From assembly GCA_001464585.1 (NCBI GenBank), contig LNFF01000009.1, positions 1 to 64,000 of the forward strand: DNA of 64,000 bases, written 5' to 3'. The notes below the pieces were generated by a model. The model was given only the letters and a program-made list of their open reading frames with translations, did no database searches and was not told the DNA's origin. Below, in pieces: positions 53,298-61,936 of this stretch. Position 1 is the stretch's first letter. The number at the start of each line of letters is the position of its first letter. This DNA comes from Gammaproteobacteria bacterium Ga0077554. Its GTDB lineage: Bacteria; Pseudomonadota; Gammaproteobacteria; Ga0077554; Ga007554. The translations under genes and the position numbers were made by a program.

Positions 53298-55455
53298 CAT
53301 ATTAGGCATAGGTATTTCAGGTTTGCTGGCGTATCAACGCTCGCTGGCCACGGCGGGTCATAACATTACCAATGCGAACACTGAAGGCTATAGCCGTCAG
53401 CGTGTAGAGCTGGGTACGCGCCCACCTGATTTTTCCGGGGGTGGATACAGTGGCACCGGTGTCAACGTAGAAAGTGTACGGCGCGTGTATGATAGTTTTC
53501 TGACATCGCAAGTACGCAACAGCACAGCCTCTTTTAGCCAGAGTGATTACTTCCATACCCTGTCCAGCCGTATTGATAATCTTCTGGCAGACCCGCAAGC
53601 CGGATTAACCCCGGCGTTGCAGAGTTTTTTTAACAGCGTGCAGGGCGTTTCAAATGATCCTGGCTCGATCGCCGCTCGCCAGGTATTATTGAGTGAAGCA
53701 TCCTCCCTGGTCGAGCGATTTAAATCACTCGACACGCGATTTTCTGAACTGAACAGTTCGATAAATATAGACATTTCAAATACCGTCACAGAAATTAATA
53801 GCCTGGCGCAAGGTATTGCCAGTGCCAACCAGGACATTGCCCTTGCGACAGGTTCTGGCGCGGGAAATCTCCCAAATGATCTGCTGGATAAACGTGATGC
53901 GTTGATTGTAGAGTTGTCCAAGCGCATCTCTGTAACAACCGTGCCCCAGGACGATGGATCTGTAAATATTTTTATAGGTAACGGACAATCGATCGTCTCA
54001 GGTTTTCGTACCCAATCCTTGAGTGCAATACAAAATCAATTTGACCCAACACGTCTCGACGTGGGATATAAAATCGGAAATACTTCTGTCAATATTACCG
54101 ACCAGTTAAGTGGTGGTAAATTAGGTGGAGTTCTGGATTTCAGGAAAAATAATCTGGATGAGGCCAAAAAATTTCTGGGTCGTGTGGCGATAGGGCTGGC
54201 TGATACTTTTAATGATCAACATAATCTTGGTCAGGATCTTAACGGTCAATTAGGTGGAGATTTTTTCAAGGTGCCTACCATCCAGGTGCAACCCAGAGTA
54301 TTGAATAGCGGAACGGGACTGGTCGCTGCATCATTGGTAAATCCCGGTGCCATCACCACCAGCGATTACCGGTTAACTTACAACGGTGCAAATGCCTATA
54401 CTCTGCAAAGGCTTTCAGATAATCAGACATTCGCCATTAATACGGGTGGTACATCGCCTTATACCACGGAAGAGTTTGATGGATTTTCAATAAGCATCAC
54501 AGCAGGCGCCGCCGTTAATGACAGCTTTCTCATCCAGCCCACCTATACAGCAGCAAAAAACATCGGCCTGACGATTACTGATGCAAAAGCGATTGCTGCG
54601 GCGGCGCCGATTCGCACCTCGGCAGCACTCGCAAACGCGGGGACAGGAATTATTAATTCAGGCGTGGTTAATTCGCCTGATAACCGTGTCAGCCTGCAGT
54701 TTACATCTGCGACAACCTATAATGTTGTAGATGAAACTACCGGGGCATCATTAGCGCAAAATTTGAATTATGTGTCTGGCAGCAATATTTCATTTAATGG
54801 ATGGACAATACAGATCAGCGGTGCTGCTGCGCTCGGGGATAAATTTTACGTTGATAAAACCGTTACCACTGCGGATGCAGCCAACAGCGGTGTGGGCACC
54901 GTCACGGCGGCTATAGTGAGCCCCCCTGATCCTGACGTAACTGACCCCGTCACCATTACGTTTAACAATCCACCCACAACATTTAATGTTGCAGGGGCTA
55001 CCACTGGTAGTCCGATTGTCACAGTGCCCTATGTAAGCGGCCAGCCGATCAGTTTCAATGGCTGGACAGTGAAAGTGACCGGCACACCTGCCGCAGGTGA
55101 TGTGTTCAGGGTGGGGGCAAATACCAATGGCGTTAGTGATAATCGCAACGCGCTGTTATTGACACAACTCCAAACCCAGCGCACATTGGATAATGGCACG
55201 GCTACATACCAGGACGCGTATGGCCAGTTGGTGGCAAATGTCGGCACGCAAACCCATCAGGCAGAAATTACCCGCAACGCGCAAGAAGTGTTAAAAAACC
55301 AGGCGATTGAATCCCGTGATTCGTTATCAGGCGTAAACCTTGATGAAGAAGCGGCCGATCTGGTGCGTTTGCAGCAGGCTTATCAGGCTGCCGCGCAAGT
55401 GATTGCCGTAAGCGATACTTTATTTCAGGCACTGCTTGGCGCAGTAAGAAGGTAA
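53287..55455 (+). CDS. flgK: Flagellar hook-associated protein 1, FlgK
   Basis: A 722-residue hook-filament junction protein. N-terminal axial motif (GISGLLAYQRSLATAGHNIT, NANTEGYSRQRVELGTRPPD) and C-terminal helices (SGVNLDEEAADLVRLQQAYQ) are standard. It is longer than the 550 or so residues of the Salmonella type because the central region (about residues 340-610) has three related modules ending in patterns like ISFNGWTVKVTGTPAAGD. One further copy is in FlgL. Confidence 0.94.
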   Translation: MAGDILGIGISGLLAYQRSLATAGHNITNANTEGYSRQRVELGTRPPDFSGGGYSGTGVNVESVRRVYDSFLTSQVRNSTASFSQSDYFHTLSSRIDNLLADPQAGLTPALQSFFNSVQGVSNDPGSIAARQVLLSEASSLVERFKSLDTRFSELNSSINIDISNTVTEINSLAQGIASANQDIALATGSGAGNLPNDLLDKRDALIVELSKRISVTTVPQDDGSVNIFIGNGQSIVSGFRTQSLSAIQNQFDPTRLDVGYKIGNTSVNITDQLSGGKLGGVLDFRKNNLDEAKKFLGRVAIGLADTFNDQHNLGQDLNGQLGGDFFKVPTIQVQPRVLNSGTGLVAASLVNPGAITTSDYRLTYNGANAYTLQRLSDNQTFAINTGGTSPYTTEEFDGFSISITAGAAVNDSFLIQPTYTAAKNIGLTITDAKAIAAAAPIRTSAALANAGTGIINSGVVNSPDNRVSLQFTSATTYNVVDETTGASLAQNLNYVSGSNISFNGWTIQISGAAALGDKFYVDKTVTTADAANSGVGTVTAAIVSPPDPDVTDPVTITFNNPPTTFNVAGATTGSPIVTVPYVSGQPISFNGWTVKVTGTPAAGDVFRVGANTNGVSDNRNALLLTQLQTQRTLDNGTATYQDAYGQLVANVGTQTHQAEITRNAQEVLKNQAIESRDSLSGVNLDEEAADLVRLQQAYQAAAQVIAVSDTLFQALLGAVRR

Positions 55456-55470
55456 TTGAGGAGCGCCCAT

Positions 55471-56679
55471 ATGCGTATTTCTACAAATCAGTTGCAACAG
55501 CAGGGTATCAACTCAATGCTCGAGCAGCAAGGCAAGCTCAGCAAAACCCAGTTACAGGTTTCGACAGGGCGGCGTATTTTAACGCCAGCCGATGATCCGG
55601 CGGCAGCTTCACAGGTATTGGGGTTGACCCAACAAAAAGAAGTGACAGCGCAATATCAAGCCAATGCCGATGCGGCACGCGCACGGCTTTCTCTGGAAGA
55701 GAGCGCGTTGGTAGGTGTGGGTGATCTTCTGCAGCGGGTCAGGGAGCTGGCAGTGCAGGCTAACAATGCACCATTGAGCAATAGTGACCGTGCATCCATT
55801 GCTCAAGAGGTTCGGCAACGCCTTGATGAGCTGCTGAGTTTATCAAACACAAAAGATGCCAATAACGAATATTTATTTGCTGGCTATCAAGGTCTGACCC
55901 AAGCGTTTGCTCCTAATACAGCGGGAAGCTTTGATTATAATGGTGATGAAGGCCAGCGTTATCTGCAAATAGGTCCCCATCGGCAAGTTGCAGTTGGTGA
56001 TTCTGGCACTTCAGTATTTCTCACCATTCGTAATGGCAATGGAATTTTTACAACCCAGGAAAATGCTGCCAATATTGGCACGGGAATTATTAATCCCGGA
56101 ACAGTAAACGGCACATTTGTGCCCGATACCTACACATTGGCTTTCATACAGATTTTACCTACGGATCCGGTTACCTACACTGTTACCGGTGTGGCGAGTG
56201 GCCTGGTTGCGTCTGGCGCCTATACCAGTGGCAGCAGCATTAGCTTCAACGGTGTGCAGACCAGTGTGACTGGAACCCCGGCGAATGGGGATAATTTTAG
56301 TATTACGCCCAGCGCCAATCAGGATATATTTACCACTGTGCAGAATTTTGCACGGGGATTAGAGACAGCTATCAGCACACCGGCGGGGCAGGCACATTTC
56401 AATAATACCATGAACCGTACCTTGATAGACCTGGATCGTTCGCTGGATAATGTAGTTGATATCAGAACCCGAGTAGGCTCACGGCTGAATGCTATTGACT
56501 CACAAAAAGATTTTAATGATTCTTTCAAATTGCAATTGCAGGAAACACTTTCAAATCTTCAGGATCTTGACTATGCAGAGGCGGTGAGTCGCCTTAATTT
56601 ACAAATCACCGGATTGCAGGCAGCACAGCAATCATTTGTAAAAATTCAAGGCTTGTCGCTGTTTAATTTTTTGCGTTAG
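55471..56679 (+). CDS. flgL: Flagellar hook-associated protein 3, FlgL
   Basis: The second junction protein, 402 residues from the ATG at 55471 behind GAGGAG. The N-terminus is flagellin-like (MRISTNQLQQQGINSMLEQQ, LQVSTGRRILTPADDPAAAS) and the C-terminus has the matching helix. Residues about 204-278 hold one copy of the module repeated in FlgK (SISFNGVQTSVTGTPANGDN). Last gene of the operon; convergent with cheB. Confidence 0.93.
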   Translation: MRISTNQLQQQGINSMLEQQGKLSKTQLQVSTGRRILTPADDPAAASQVLGLTQQKEVTAQYQANADAARARLSLEESALVGVGDLLQRVRELAVQANNAPLSNSDRASIAQEVRQRLDELLSLSNTKDANNEYLFAGYQGLTQAFAPNTAGSFDYNGDEGQRYLQIGPHRQVAVGDSGTSVFLTIRNGNGIFTTQENAANIGTGIINPGTVNGTFVPDTYTLAFIQILPTDPVTYTVTGVASGLVASGAYTSGSSISFNGVQTSVTGTPANGDNFSITPSANQDIFTTVQNFARGLETAISTPAGQAHFNNTMNRTLIDLDRSLDNVVDIRTRVGSRLNAIDSQKDFNDSFKLQLQETLSNLQDLDYAEAVSRLNLQITGLQAAQQSFVKIQGLSLFNFLR

Positions 56680-56687
56680 CCGTAATG

Positions 56688-56735
56688 AAAATCCCCCCTG
56701 CCCCCCTTTTTCAAAGGGGGGGATTGAGGGGGATT
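56688..56735. terminator. Palindromic repeat/terminator between flgL and cheB
   Basis: CCCCCCTTT and AAAGGGGGG pair tightly at 56701-56722, within a longer palindrome AAATCCCCCC...GAGGGGGATT. It lies between converging genes, and its runs of C/G with A/T flanks fit a bidirectional terminator. Similar elements are widespread intergenic repeats. Confidence 0.75.
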
Positions 56736-56741
56736 CAAAAA

Positions 56742-57821
56742 TCACACGCGAAATGCCCGTTTACCCAATGTAGAAAGGTGTGCAAAAACGCGTTTAGCCA
56801 TATCTGATAATGCTACGATTTCATCTGCCGCCCCCACCGCAATGGCTTCTTTTGGCATACCGAATACCACACAGCTTTCTTCATTCTGGGCAAAGTTGTA
56901 AGCGCCTTTCTGTTTCATTTCCAGCATACCCGCTGCGCCATCTTTGCCCATGCCGGTGAGAATAACCCCAATGGCATTCGCTCCTGCACAGTTCGCGGCG
57001 GAACGGAACAATACATCTACCGAAGGGCGGTGCCGATTAACGGGTGGCCCCTGATTTAATTCGGTAACATAATTTGCTCCGCTGCGCTTAAGCAATAAAT
57101 GTGAATGTCCCGGCGCAATATAAGCATGGCCGGGCAGGATGCGTTCGCCATCGACAGCTTCTTTTACTGAAATTTTGCATAAACCATCAAGGCGTTTCGC
57201 AAAAGCATTGGTGAATGCTTCCGGCATGTGCTGGGTAATCAGTATGCCAGGACAATCTGGAGGTAATCCAATGAGAAAGTCTTTAATGGCTTCCGTGCCC
57301 CCCGTAGATGCGCCGACTATAATGAGCTTTTCAGTAGTGGCAATTTTGTTGGATAATGCAGGTAAAATCGCGTCGGCGTTTTTGCTCTTTTGAATGAGGG
57401 TGCTTTTTGGGTTTAATTTAGCTTTTGATGCTGCCCGGATTTTGTCAGTAATGACATCTGCATACTCCTGAATACCGCGGCTAATATCCAGCTTGGGTTT
57501 CGTTACGAAGTCTATAGCTCCCAATTCAAGTGCGCGAAAAGTTATTTCCGAGCCACTTTCGGTGAGTGAGGAGACCATGACAACTGGCATGGGGTGCAGG
57601 CGCATTAATTTTTCGAGGAAATCCAGGCCATCCATTTTTGGCATTTCCACATCCAGTGTCAGAACGTCGGGATTCAGGCTTTTGATCATGTCGCGCGCCA
57701 CCAATGGATCAGGTGCCGCGCCAACACATATCATATCTGACTCGCCATTGATGATCTCTTTCAAAACGCTTCTGATCAGGGCAGAGTCGTCGATAACAAG
57801 CACTTTTATTTTAGTAGTCAT
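56742..57821 (-). CDS. cheB: Chemotaxis protein-glutamate methylesterase CheB
   Basis: Response-regulator methylesterase for chemoreceptor adaptation, 359 residues. Receiver domain with D57 in [12 protein letters not shown]; catalytic domain with Ser in [10 protein letters not shown], His in [10 protein letters not shown] and Asp in [12 protein letters not shown]. It is phosphorylated by CheA. Last gene of the leftward chemotaxis operon, 45 bases after cheD. Confidence 0.96.
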   Translation of the reverse strand: MTTKIKVLVIDDSALIRSVLKEIINGESDMICVGAAPDPLVARDMIKSLNPDVLTLDVEMPKMDGLDFLEKLMRLHPMPVVMVSSLTESGSEITFRALELGAIDFVTKPKLDISRGIQEYADVITDKIRAASKAKLNPKSTLIQKSKNADAILPALSNKIATTEKLIIVGASTGGTEAIKDFLIGLPPDCPGILITQHMPEAFTNAFAKRLDGLCKISVKEAVDGERILPGHAYIAPGHSHLLLKRSGANYVTELNQGPPVNRHRPSVDVLFRSAANCAGANAIGVILTGMGKDGAAGMLEMKQKGAYNFAQNEESCVVFGMPKEAIAVGAADEIVALSDMAKRVFAHLSTLGKRAFRV

Positions 57822-57866
57822 TAGCGTTGCAGTATGTTGTTTAACATTACAAATAACATGGCCTGT

Positions 57867-58481
57867 TTATGTAAACAGCTCCACATCCCCTGAATTTTTT
57901 TGCGACTTTATTGCAGCCTTGTATGCTTTTTCACGTTCAAAAATGGTGTCATTATGCAGGGCGAGTAGTTTCTTGACCAAGACCTTTCCTGTGCGTGGAA
58001 AGAAATACACTTTACGTGGGTAAATATCCAGTAAATCTTTTGCCGAGATATGGATTTTTTCGGTGCGCAGGTAATCAAGAACAAAGGCTGCATTACGTTC
58101 GCCGACGGTTTCAGTAGTAAAGCCGCGCAGCACCCGCCCGCCGCCAAACACTTTAGCCTCGAGATTTTCCCGCCGCGCACCTAATTTCAGTAAGTCATTA
58201 ATTAATGTTTCCATGGCATAACCGCCATAACGCGCAGGAGCGCCTAATGGATTCCCGTCATTGCTGTTATCCTCAGGAAGCATAAAATGATTCATGCCGC
58301 CAATCCCATTAGTTTTATCACGTATACATGCGGAAACACAAGAGCCTAATACCGTTACAATCACCATGTCATGAGTAGTTGAAAAATATTCTCCAGGAGA
58401 TATTTTTGCGGCATCAAGGCTGAAATTTTTATCAAAATACAACTTTGGGTCGCTAGTGTCCTGACGTAAAAGTTGCATCAT
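57867..58481 (-). CDS. cheD: Chemoreceptor glutamine deamidase CheD
   Basis: Deamidates Gln residues of chemoreceptors, 204 residues. The catalytic Cys is in VTVLGSCVSACIRD and the His in GGMNHFMLPED; KVFGGGRVLRGFTTETVGERN is typical. Starts in the cheR stop (ATGA overlap), so the two are translationally coupled. Confidence 0.95.
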   Translation of the reverse strand: MMQLLRQDTSDPKLYFDKNFSLDAAKISPGEYFSTTHDMVIVTVLGSCVSACIRDKTNGIGGMNHFMLPEDNSNDGNPLGAPARYGGYAMETLINDLLKLGARRENLEAKVFGGGRVLRGFTTETVGERNAAFVLDYLRTEKIHISAKDLLDIYPRKVYFFPRTGKVLVKKLLALHNDTIFEREKAYKAAIKSQKNSGDVELFT

Positions 58482-59344
58482 TTATGATAAGCCTTCCGCT
58501 GCTGGTCAGATAGCTCGTATACTGTTTTTCGGCGTAACTTAAATAAATCCGCCGCATGAAGAAAGCTTTCAGAGTGGCCGGCAAACATTAACCCATCTTC
58601 CTTAAGTAGGGGTACGAATTTCTTCAAAATGCTGTATTGGGTTGGTTTGTCGAAATAGATCATTACGTTGCGGCAGAATATCGCGTCAAATTTCCCGTTG
58701 AGTGGCCAGGATTCATCAAGAAGATTAACATGCACAAATTCGATCATGTCACGTAGCTCCTTACGAACACGCACTTTTCCTTGGTTTTCGCCCATACCTT
58801 TTTTAAAGAAGCGCCGTACCTTGTGTTGGGGCATTTTTTCCAGGCGATCCGTGGTATAGATGCCTTCCCGTGCTTTCGCGAGAACATTAGTGTCTACATC
58901 GCTGGCATATATTTTTACAGGCGGCTGAAAACTTCCATATAGCTCAACCATGGTCATGGCTATGGAATAAGGCTCCTCACCGGTTGAAGACGCTGAGCAC
59001 CAGATGTTGATGGGCGTCCGGGTGCGGCGTTCATTAATGTGTTCTGAAAGGATCGGAAAATGATGTTCTTCACGAAAAAAAGAAGTCAGGTTGGTAGTAA
59101 GGGAATTTACAAACAATTCCCATTCTGCTGCATCGCCTTTTTCGAGTAGCCCTAAATAGACTTGAAATGAGTCTAGCCCAAGTTCACGGATTCTTCGTAC
59201 CAGACGGCTATAAACCATGTCTTTCTTTGCGGGATTTAACGATATTCCTGCATGATCATAAATAAGCTTCCTGATACGTTCAAAGTCTTTTTCTGTGAAA
59301 TTAAACTGGCGCTCTGTAAGGTTACGGTTCAGTATCTGTGTCAT
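58478..59344 (-). CDS. cheR: Chemotaxis protein methyltransferase CheR
   Basis: SAM-dependent methyltransferase of receptor glutamates, 288 residues from the ATG at 59344 (the frame extends 14 codons further up, through a repeat border). Motifs: NSLTTNLTSFFREEHHFPIL, WCSASSTGEEPYSIAMT (SAM site) and FDAIFCRNVMIYFDKPTQ. No TPR tail. It can dock on the receptor tail DWSEF of the next gene. Confidence 0.95.
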   Translation of the reverse strand: MTQILNRNLTERQFNFTEKDFERIRKLIYDHAGISLNPAKKDMVYSRLVRRIRELGLDSFQVYLGLLEKGDAAEWELFVNSLTTNLTSFFREEHHFPILSEHINERRTRTPINIWCSASSTGEEPYSIAMTMVELYGSFQPPVKIYASDVDTNVLAKAREGIYTTDRLEKMPQHKVRRFFKKGMGENQGKVRVRKELRDMIEFVHVNLLDESWPLNGKFDAIFCRNVMIYFDKPTQYSILKKFVPLLKEDGLMFAGHSESFLHAADLFKLRRKTVYELSDQQRKAYHK

Positions 59345-59383
59345 TATGTTATTCAACCCACGCTTGAGCGTAATGAAAAATGT

Positions 59384-59483
59384 CAATCTCTTCGGGTTTG
59401 GGCCCCCTCGCTACGCTCTCCCCGCAGCGTGCTGCGTTTACTGTCATCCCTCCCCCCGCGAAAGCGGGGGGGCTCGGAATGAC
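59384..59483 (+). repeat. Composite repeat lacking the terminator module
   Basis: It begins CAATCTCTTCGGGTTTGGGC, carries TACGCTCTCCCCGCAGCGTG and TGTCATCCCTCCCCCCGCGA, and ends CTCGGAATGAC. It lies between cheR and the receptor gene inside the operon. Confidence 0.8.
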
Positions 59484-59510
59484 GTCCCTTAACATTACCG
59501 CTGCGGTGAG

Positions 59511-61238
59511 TTAAAATTCCGACCAGTCCGCGTCATCTGTGCCTGTTTTTGCAGACGATGCCGCCACTCCCGGCTTGGATTTTACTGGCATCCGCGTAAC
59601 ATTTTTTGGCCGATCAGGATGGCGGCGTTCTTCCATAGGCTTGTTTCCTGTGGGGCGTGTGCTTTCACGGGGTGAAGACATACCTTGTCTGGTGTTCTCC
59701 AGCTTGAATATGCTAACAGCAGTGAACAGATGCTGTGCCTGTTCTTCAAGGGATTCTGCGGCGGCGGCGGCTTCTTCCACCAGAGCCGCATTTTGCTGGG
59801 TGACTTCGTCCATTTGTGTAATGGCGCGATTCACCTGTTCGATGCCGGTGCTTTGCTCTGAAGAAGCAGCGGATATTTCAGACATGATATCTGTCACCCG
59901 TTTCACTGCATTGACAATTTCTTCCATGGTTTTGCCTGCCTGATCAACCAGTTTACTGCCATTGCCAACTTTTTCAACGGAATCACCGATGAGTGTCTTG
60001 ATTTCTTTGGCGGCGGCAGCCGAACGCTGGGCCAGGTTACGCACTTCTCCTGCCACCACCGCAAACCCGCGGCCTTGCTCCCCGGCGCGCGCTGCCTCTA
60101 CCGCCGCATTCAGCGCGAGAATATTGGTCTGGAAAGCGATGCCTTCGATGACGCTAATAATGTCGACAATTTTCTTGGAGCTGGCGCTGATTGAATCCAT
60201 GGTAGTGACAACCTCGCTCACTACCGCGCCCCCTCTTTCTGCTACGCCAGACGCCGTGACCGCCAATTGGTTCGCTTGTTTGGCATTTTCAGCGTTCTGT
60301 TTTACTGTGGAGGTCAATTCCTCCATGCTTGATGCGGTTTCTTCCAGGCTGGAGGCCTGCTCTTCAGTACGCTGCGATAGATCAGTATTGCCCGCAGCGA
60401 TCTGCTTGGATGCCGTCGTGATAGAGTCGGTGCTGGCGCGCACATCACTGACGATGCCGGAGAGATTTTCGTTCATATCTTTCAGGGATTGCAGCAATAG
60501 TCCGGTTTCATCTTTTGATTTAACCTCGATGCGCTCAGTCAGATCGCCTTTGGCAACGGCACTGGCCACTTTCATTGCCTGCTGTAAGGGGACAGTGATG
60601 GACCGCGTAATAAACCAGGCCAGTATCGCGCCTAGCACAATTGCAATTCCACCCAGTGAGAACATCAGGGTGCGCGCCTGGGCATAGGCTAGGGTAGCGG
60701 CTTCCATATCTTTTTTGGTGTTTTCATCCTGGCGTATGATGTTCTGATCCAGGGTCTCTTGCCATGCTTGGGTCGCGGGCCCGGCTTGCTTCAAGAGCAG
60801 GTTGACAGCTTCAGCGTCTTTATTGGCAGTAACCAGGTCGAGCACTTGATTGTTAAGTGCGCGCGCGGTGTCACTGGCTGCCAGGATTGCCGCGCGGTTG
60901 GTTTTTCCTGCCTCGCTTGCGGGGGTTTTATTGAGCGCCTCCCACGCCTCATTGTAAGCACTGCGTGCAGCTTCAAGTTTCTTTTGCTCTGTTGCAATCT
61001 GCGTCGGGTCATTTAACAGCATTATGGTGCGCATGACGCGGGAGACGATATGCACCGATTCCGCCATATTATTACCGAGTTTCATTTTATAATTATTGTC
61101 GTTTACTATCTCATCCAATCGCCCCTCGATGGCTGACATGTTGGCGATACCCACCACAATCAATGCGACCATTAACGCCAGCACAATGCCGAAGCTTAAT
61201 CCCAGGCGCACGCCTACCTTCAAATTTGATAAAGTCAT
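59511..61238 (-). CDS. Methyl-accepting chemotaxis protein
   Basis: A 575-residue transmembrane chemoreceptor. Span 1 at about residues 10-32; periplasmic four-helix-bundle ligand domain; span 2 at about 190-212; HAMP domain; signalling domain with the hairpin tip [20 protein letters not shown] and [20 protein letters not shown]. The C-terminus ends in a pentapeptide DWSEF, resembling the NWETF tether for CheR/CheB, so it is probably a high-abundance, adapting receptor. Ligand unknown. Confidence 0.95.
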   Translation of the reverse strand: MTLSNLKVGVRLGLSFGIVLALMVALIVVGIANMSAIEGRLDEIVNDNNYKMKLGNNMAESVHIVSRVMRTIMLLNDPTQIATEQKKLEAARSAYNEAWEALNKTPASEAGKTNRAAILAASDTARALNNQVLDLVTANKDAEAVNLLLKQAGPATQAWQETLDQNIIRQDENTKKDMEAATLAYAQARTLMFSLGGIAIVLGAILAWFITRSITVPLQQAMKVASAVAKGDLTERIEVKSKDETGLLLQSLKDMNENLSGIVSDVRASTDSITTASKQIAAGNTDLSQRTEEQASSLEETASSMEELTSTVKQNAENAKQANQLAVTASGVAERGGAVVSEVVTTMDSISASSKKIVDIISVIEGIAFQTNILALNAAVEAARAGEQGRGFAVVAGEVRNLAQRSAAAAKEIKTLIGDSVEKVGNGSKLVDQAGKTMEEIVNAVKRVTDIMSEISAASSEQSTGIEQVNRAITQMDEVTQQNAALVEEAAAAAESLEEQAQHLFTAVSIFKLENTRQGMSSPRESTRPTGNKPMEERRHPDRPKNVTRMPVKSKPGVAASSAKTGTDDADWSEF

Positions 61239-61292
61239 GTTCTATTCCTCACTGTTTGTTAACGCTGTAATTTCACTATTTTTAGCCACCTT

Positions 61293-61796
61293 TCAGGCGG
61301 CGGCATTTTCGATTAATTCCATATCACCGCTGGTCATCAGTTTTTCAATATCTACGAGAATCAGCATTCTTTCATCTATAGTTCCCAGGCCTGTCAAATA
61401 CTCCGTGTCAAAGGCCGAGCCAAACTCGGGTGCAGGTTTGATTTGGGTGGCGGTTAATGTGATAACGTCAGATACGCCATCAACTACCATCCCTACCACC
61501 CGCTTTGCAATATTAAGGATGATCACCACGGTAAATTCATTGTATTCAATATTTCCAAGATTGAATTTTATGCGCATATCCACAATAGGCACGATAATGC
61601 CGCGCAGATTAATCACACCTTTTATGAATTTTGGGCTGTTAGCAATGGTGGTTACCGAGTCATAGCCGCGTATTTCCTGGACTTTAAGAATATCAATTCC
61701 ATATTCTTCTTTACCAAGCGTAAACGTCAGAAACTCATCAATTCCGCTTGAATTATCGGTGTGATGGCTATCCTGTATCATTTGTGCTACTGTCAT
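61293..61796 (-). CDS. cheW: Chemotaxis coupling protein CheW
   Basis: A 167-residue adaptor joining receptors and CheA. Typical CheW core: [57 protein letters not shown] and [13 protein letters not shown]. Between cheA and the receptor gene in the same operon. Confidence 0.95.
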   Translation of the reverse strand: MTVAQMIQDSHHTDNSSGIDEFLTFTLGKEEYGIDILKVQEIRGYDSVTTIANSPKFIKGVINLRGIIVPIVDMRIKFNLGNIEYNEFTVVIILNIAKRVVGMVVDGVSDVITLTATQIKPAPEFGSAFDTEYLTGLGTIDERMLILVDIEKLMTSGDMELIENAAA

Positions 61797-61841
61797 TTAA
61801 GTTCTCCTGAAATCTCTGTTCCCGCCTATGCGGGGTTTGTC

Positions 61842-61920
61842 GTCATCCCGAATGTAAAAATAACTGTCATCCCGAACGTAGTGAGGGATCTTCAGGATTT
61901 CTCGCTACGCTCGAAATGAC
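61842..61920. repeat. Type A repeat with a partial leading copy
   Basis: An incomplete start (GTCATCCCGAATG at 61842) is followed by a full short unit from GTCATCCCGAACGTAGTGAG (61866) to CTCGAAATGAC (61920). Lies between cheA and cheW. Confidence 0.8.
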
Positions 61921-61936
61921 AATAATGCCTATTGAT

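Noticed and set aside
61239-61292. Sigma-28 promoter before the chemoreceptor gene
   Set aside because: A TAAA-N15-GC spacing exists on the minus strand, but the -10 part matches GCCGATAA at only about three of eight positions.
9036-61920. CRISPR-like arrays among the recurring repeats
   Set aside because: Copies are scattered kilobases apart, vary in length and are palindromic modules; there are no regular spacers or cas genes.
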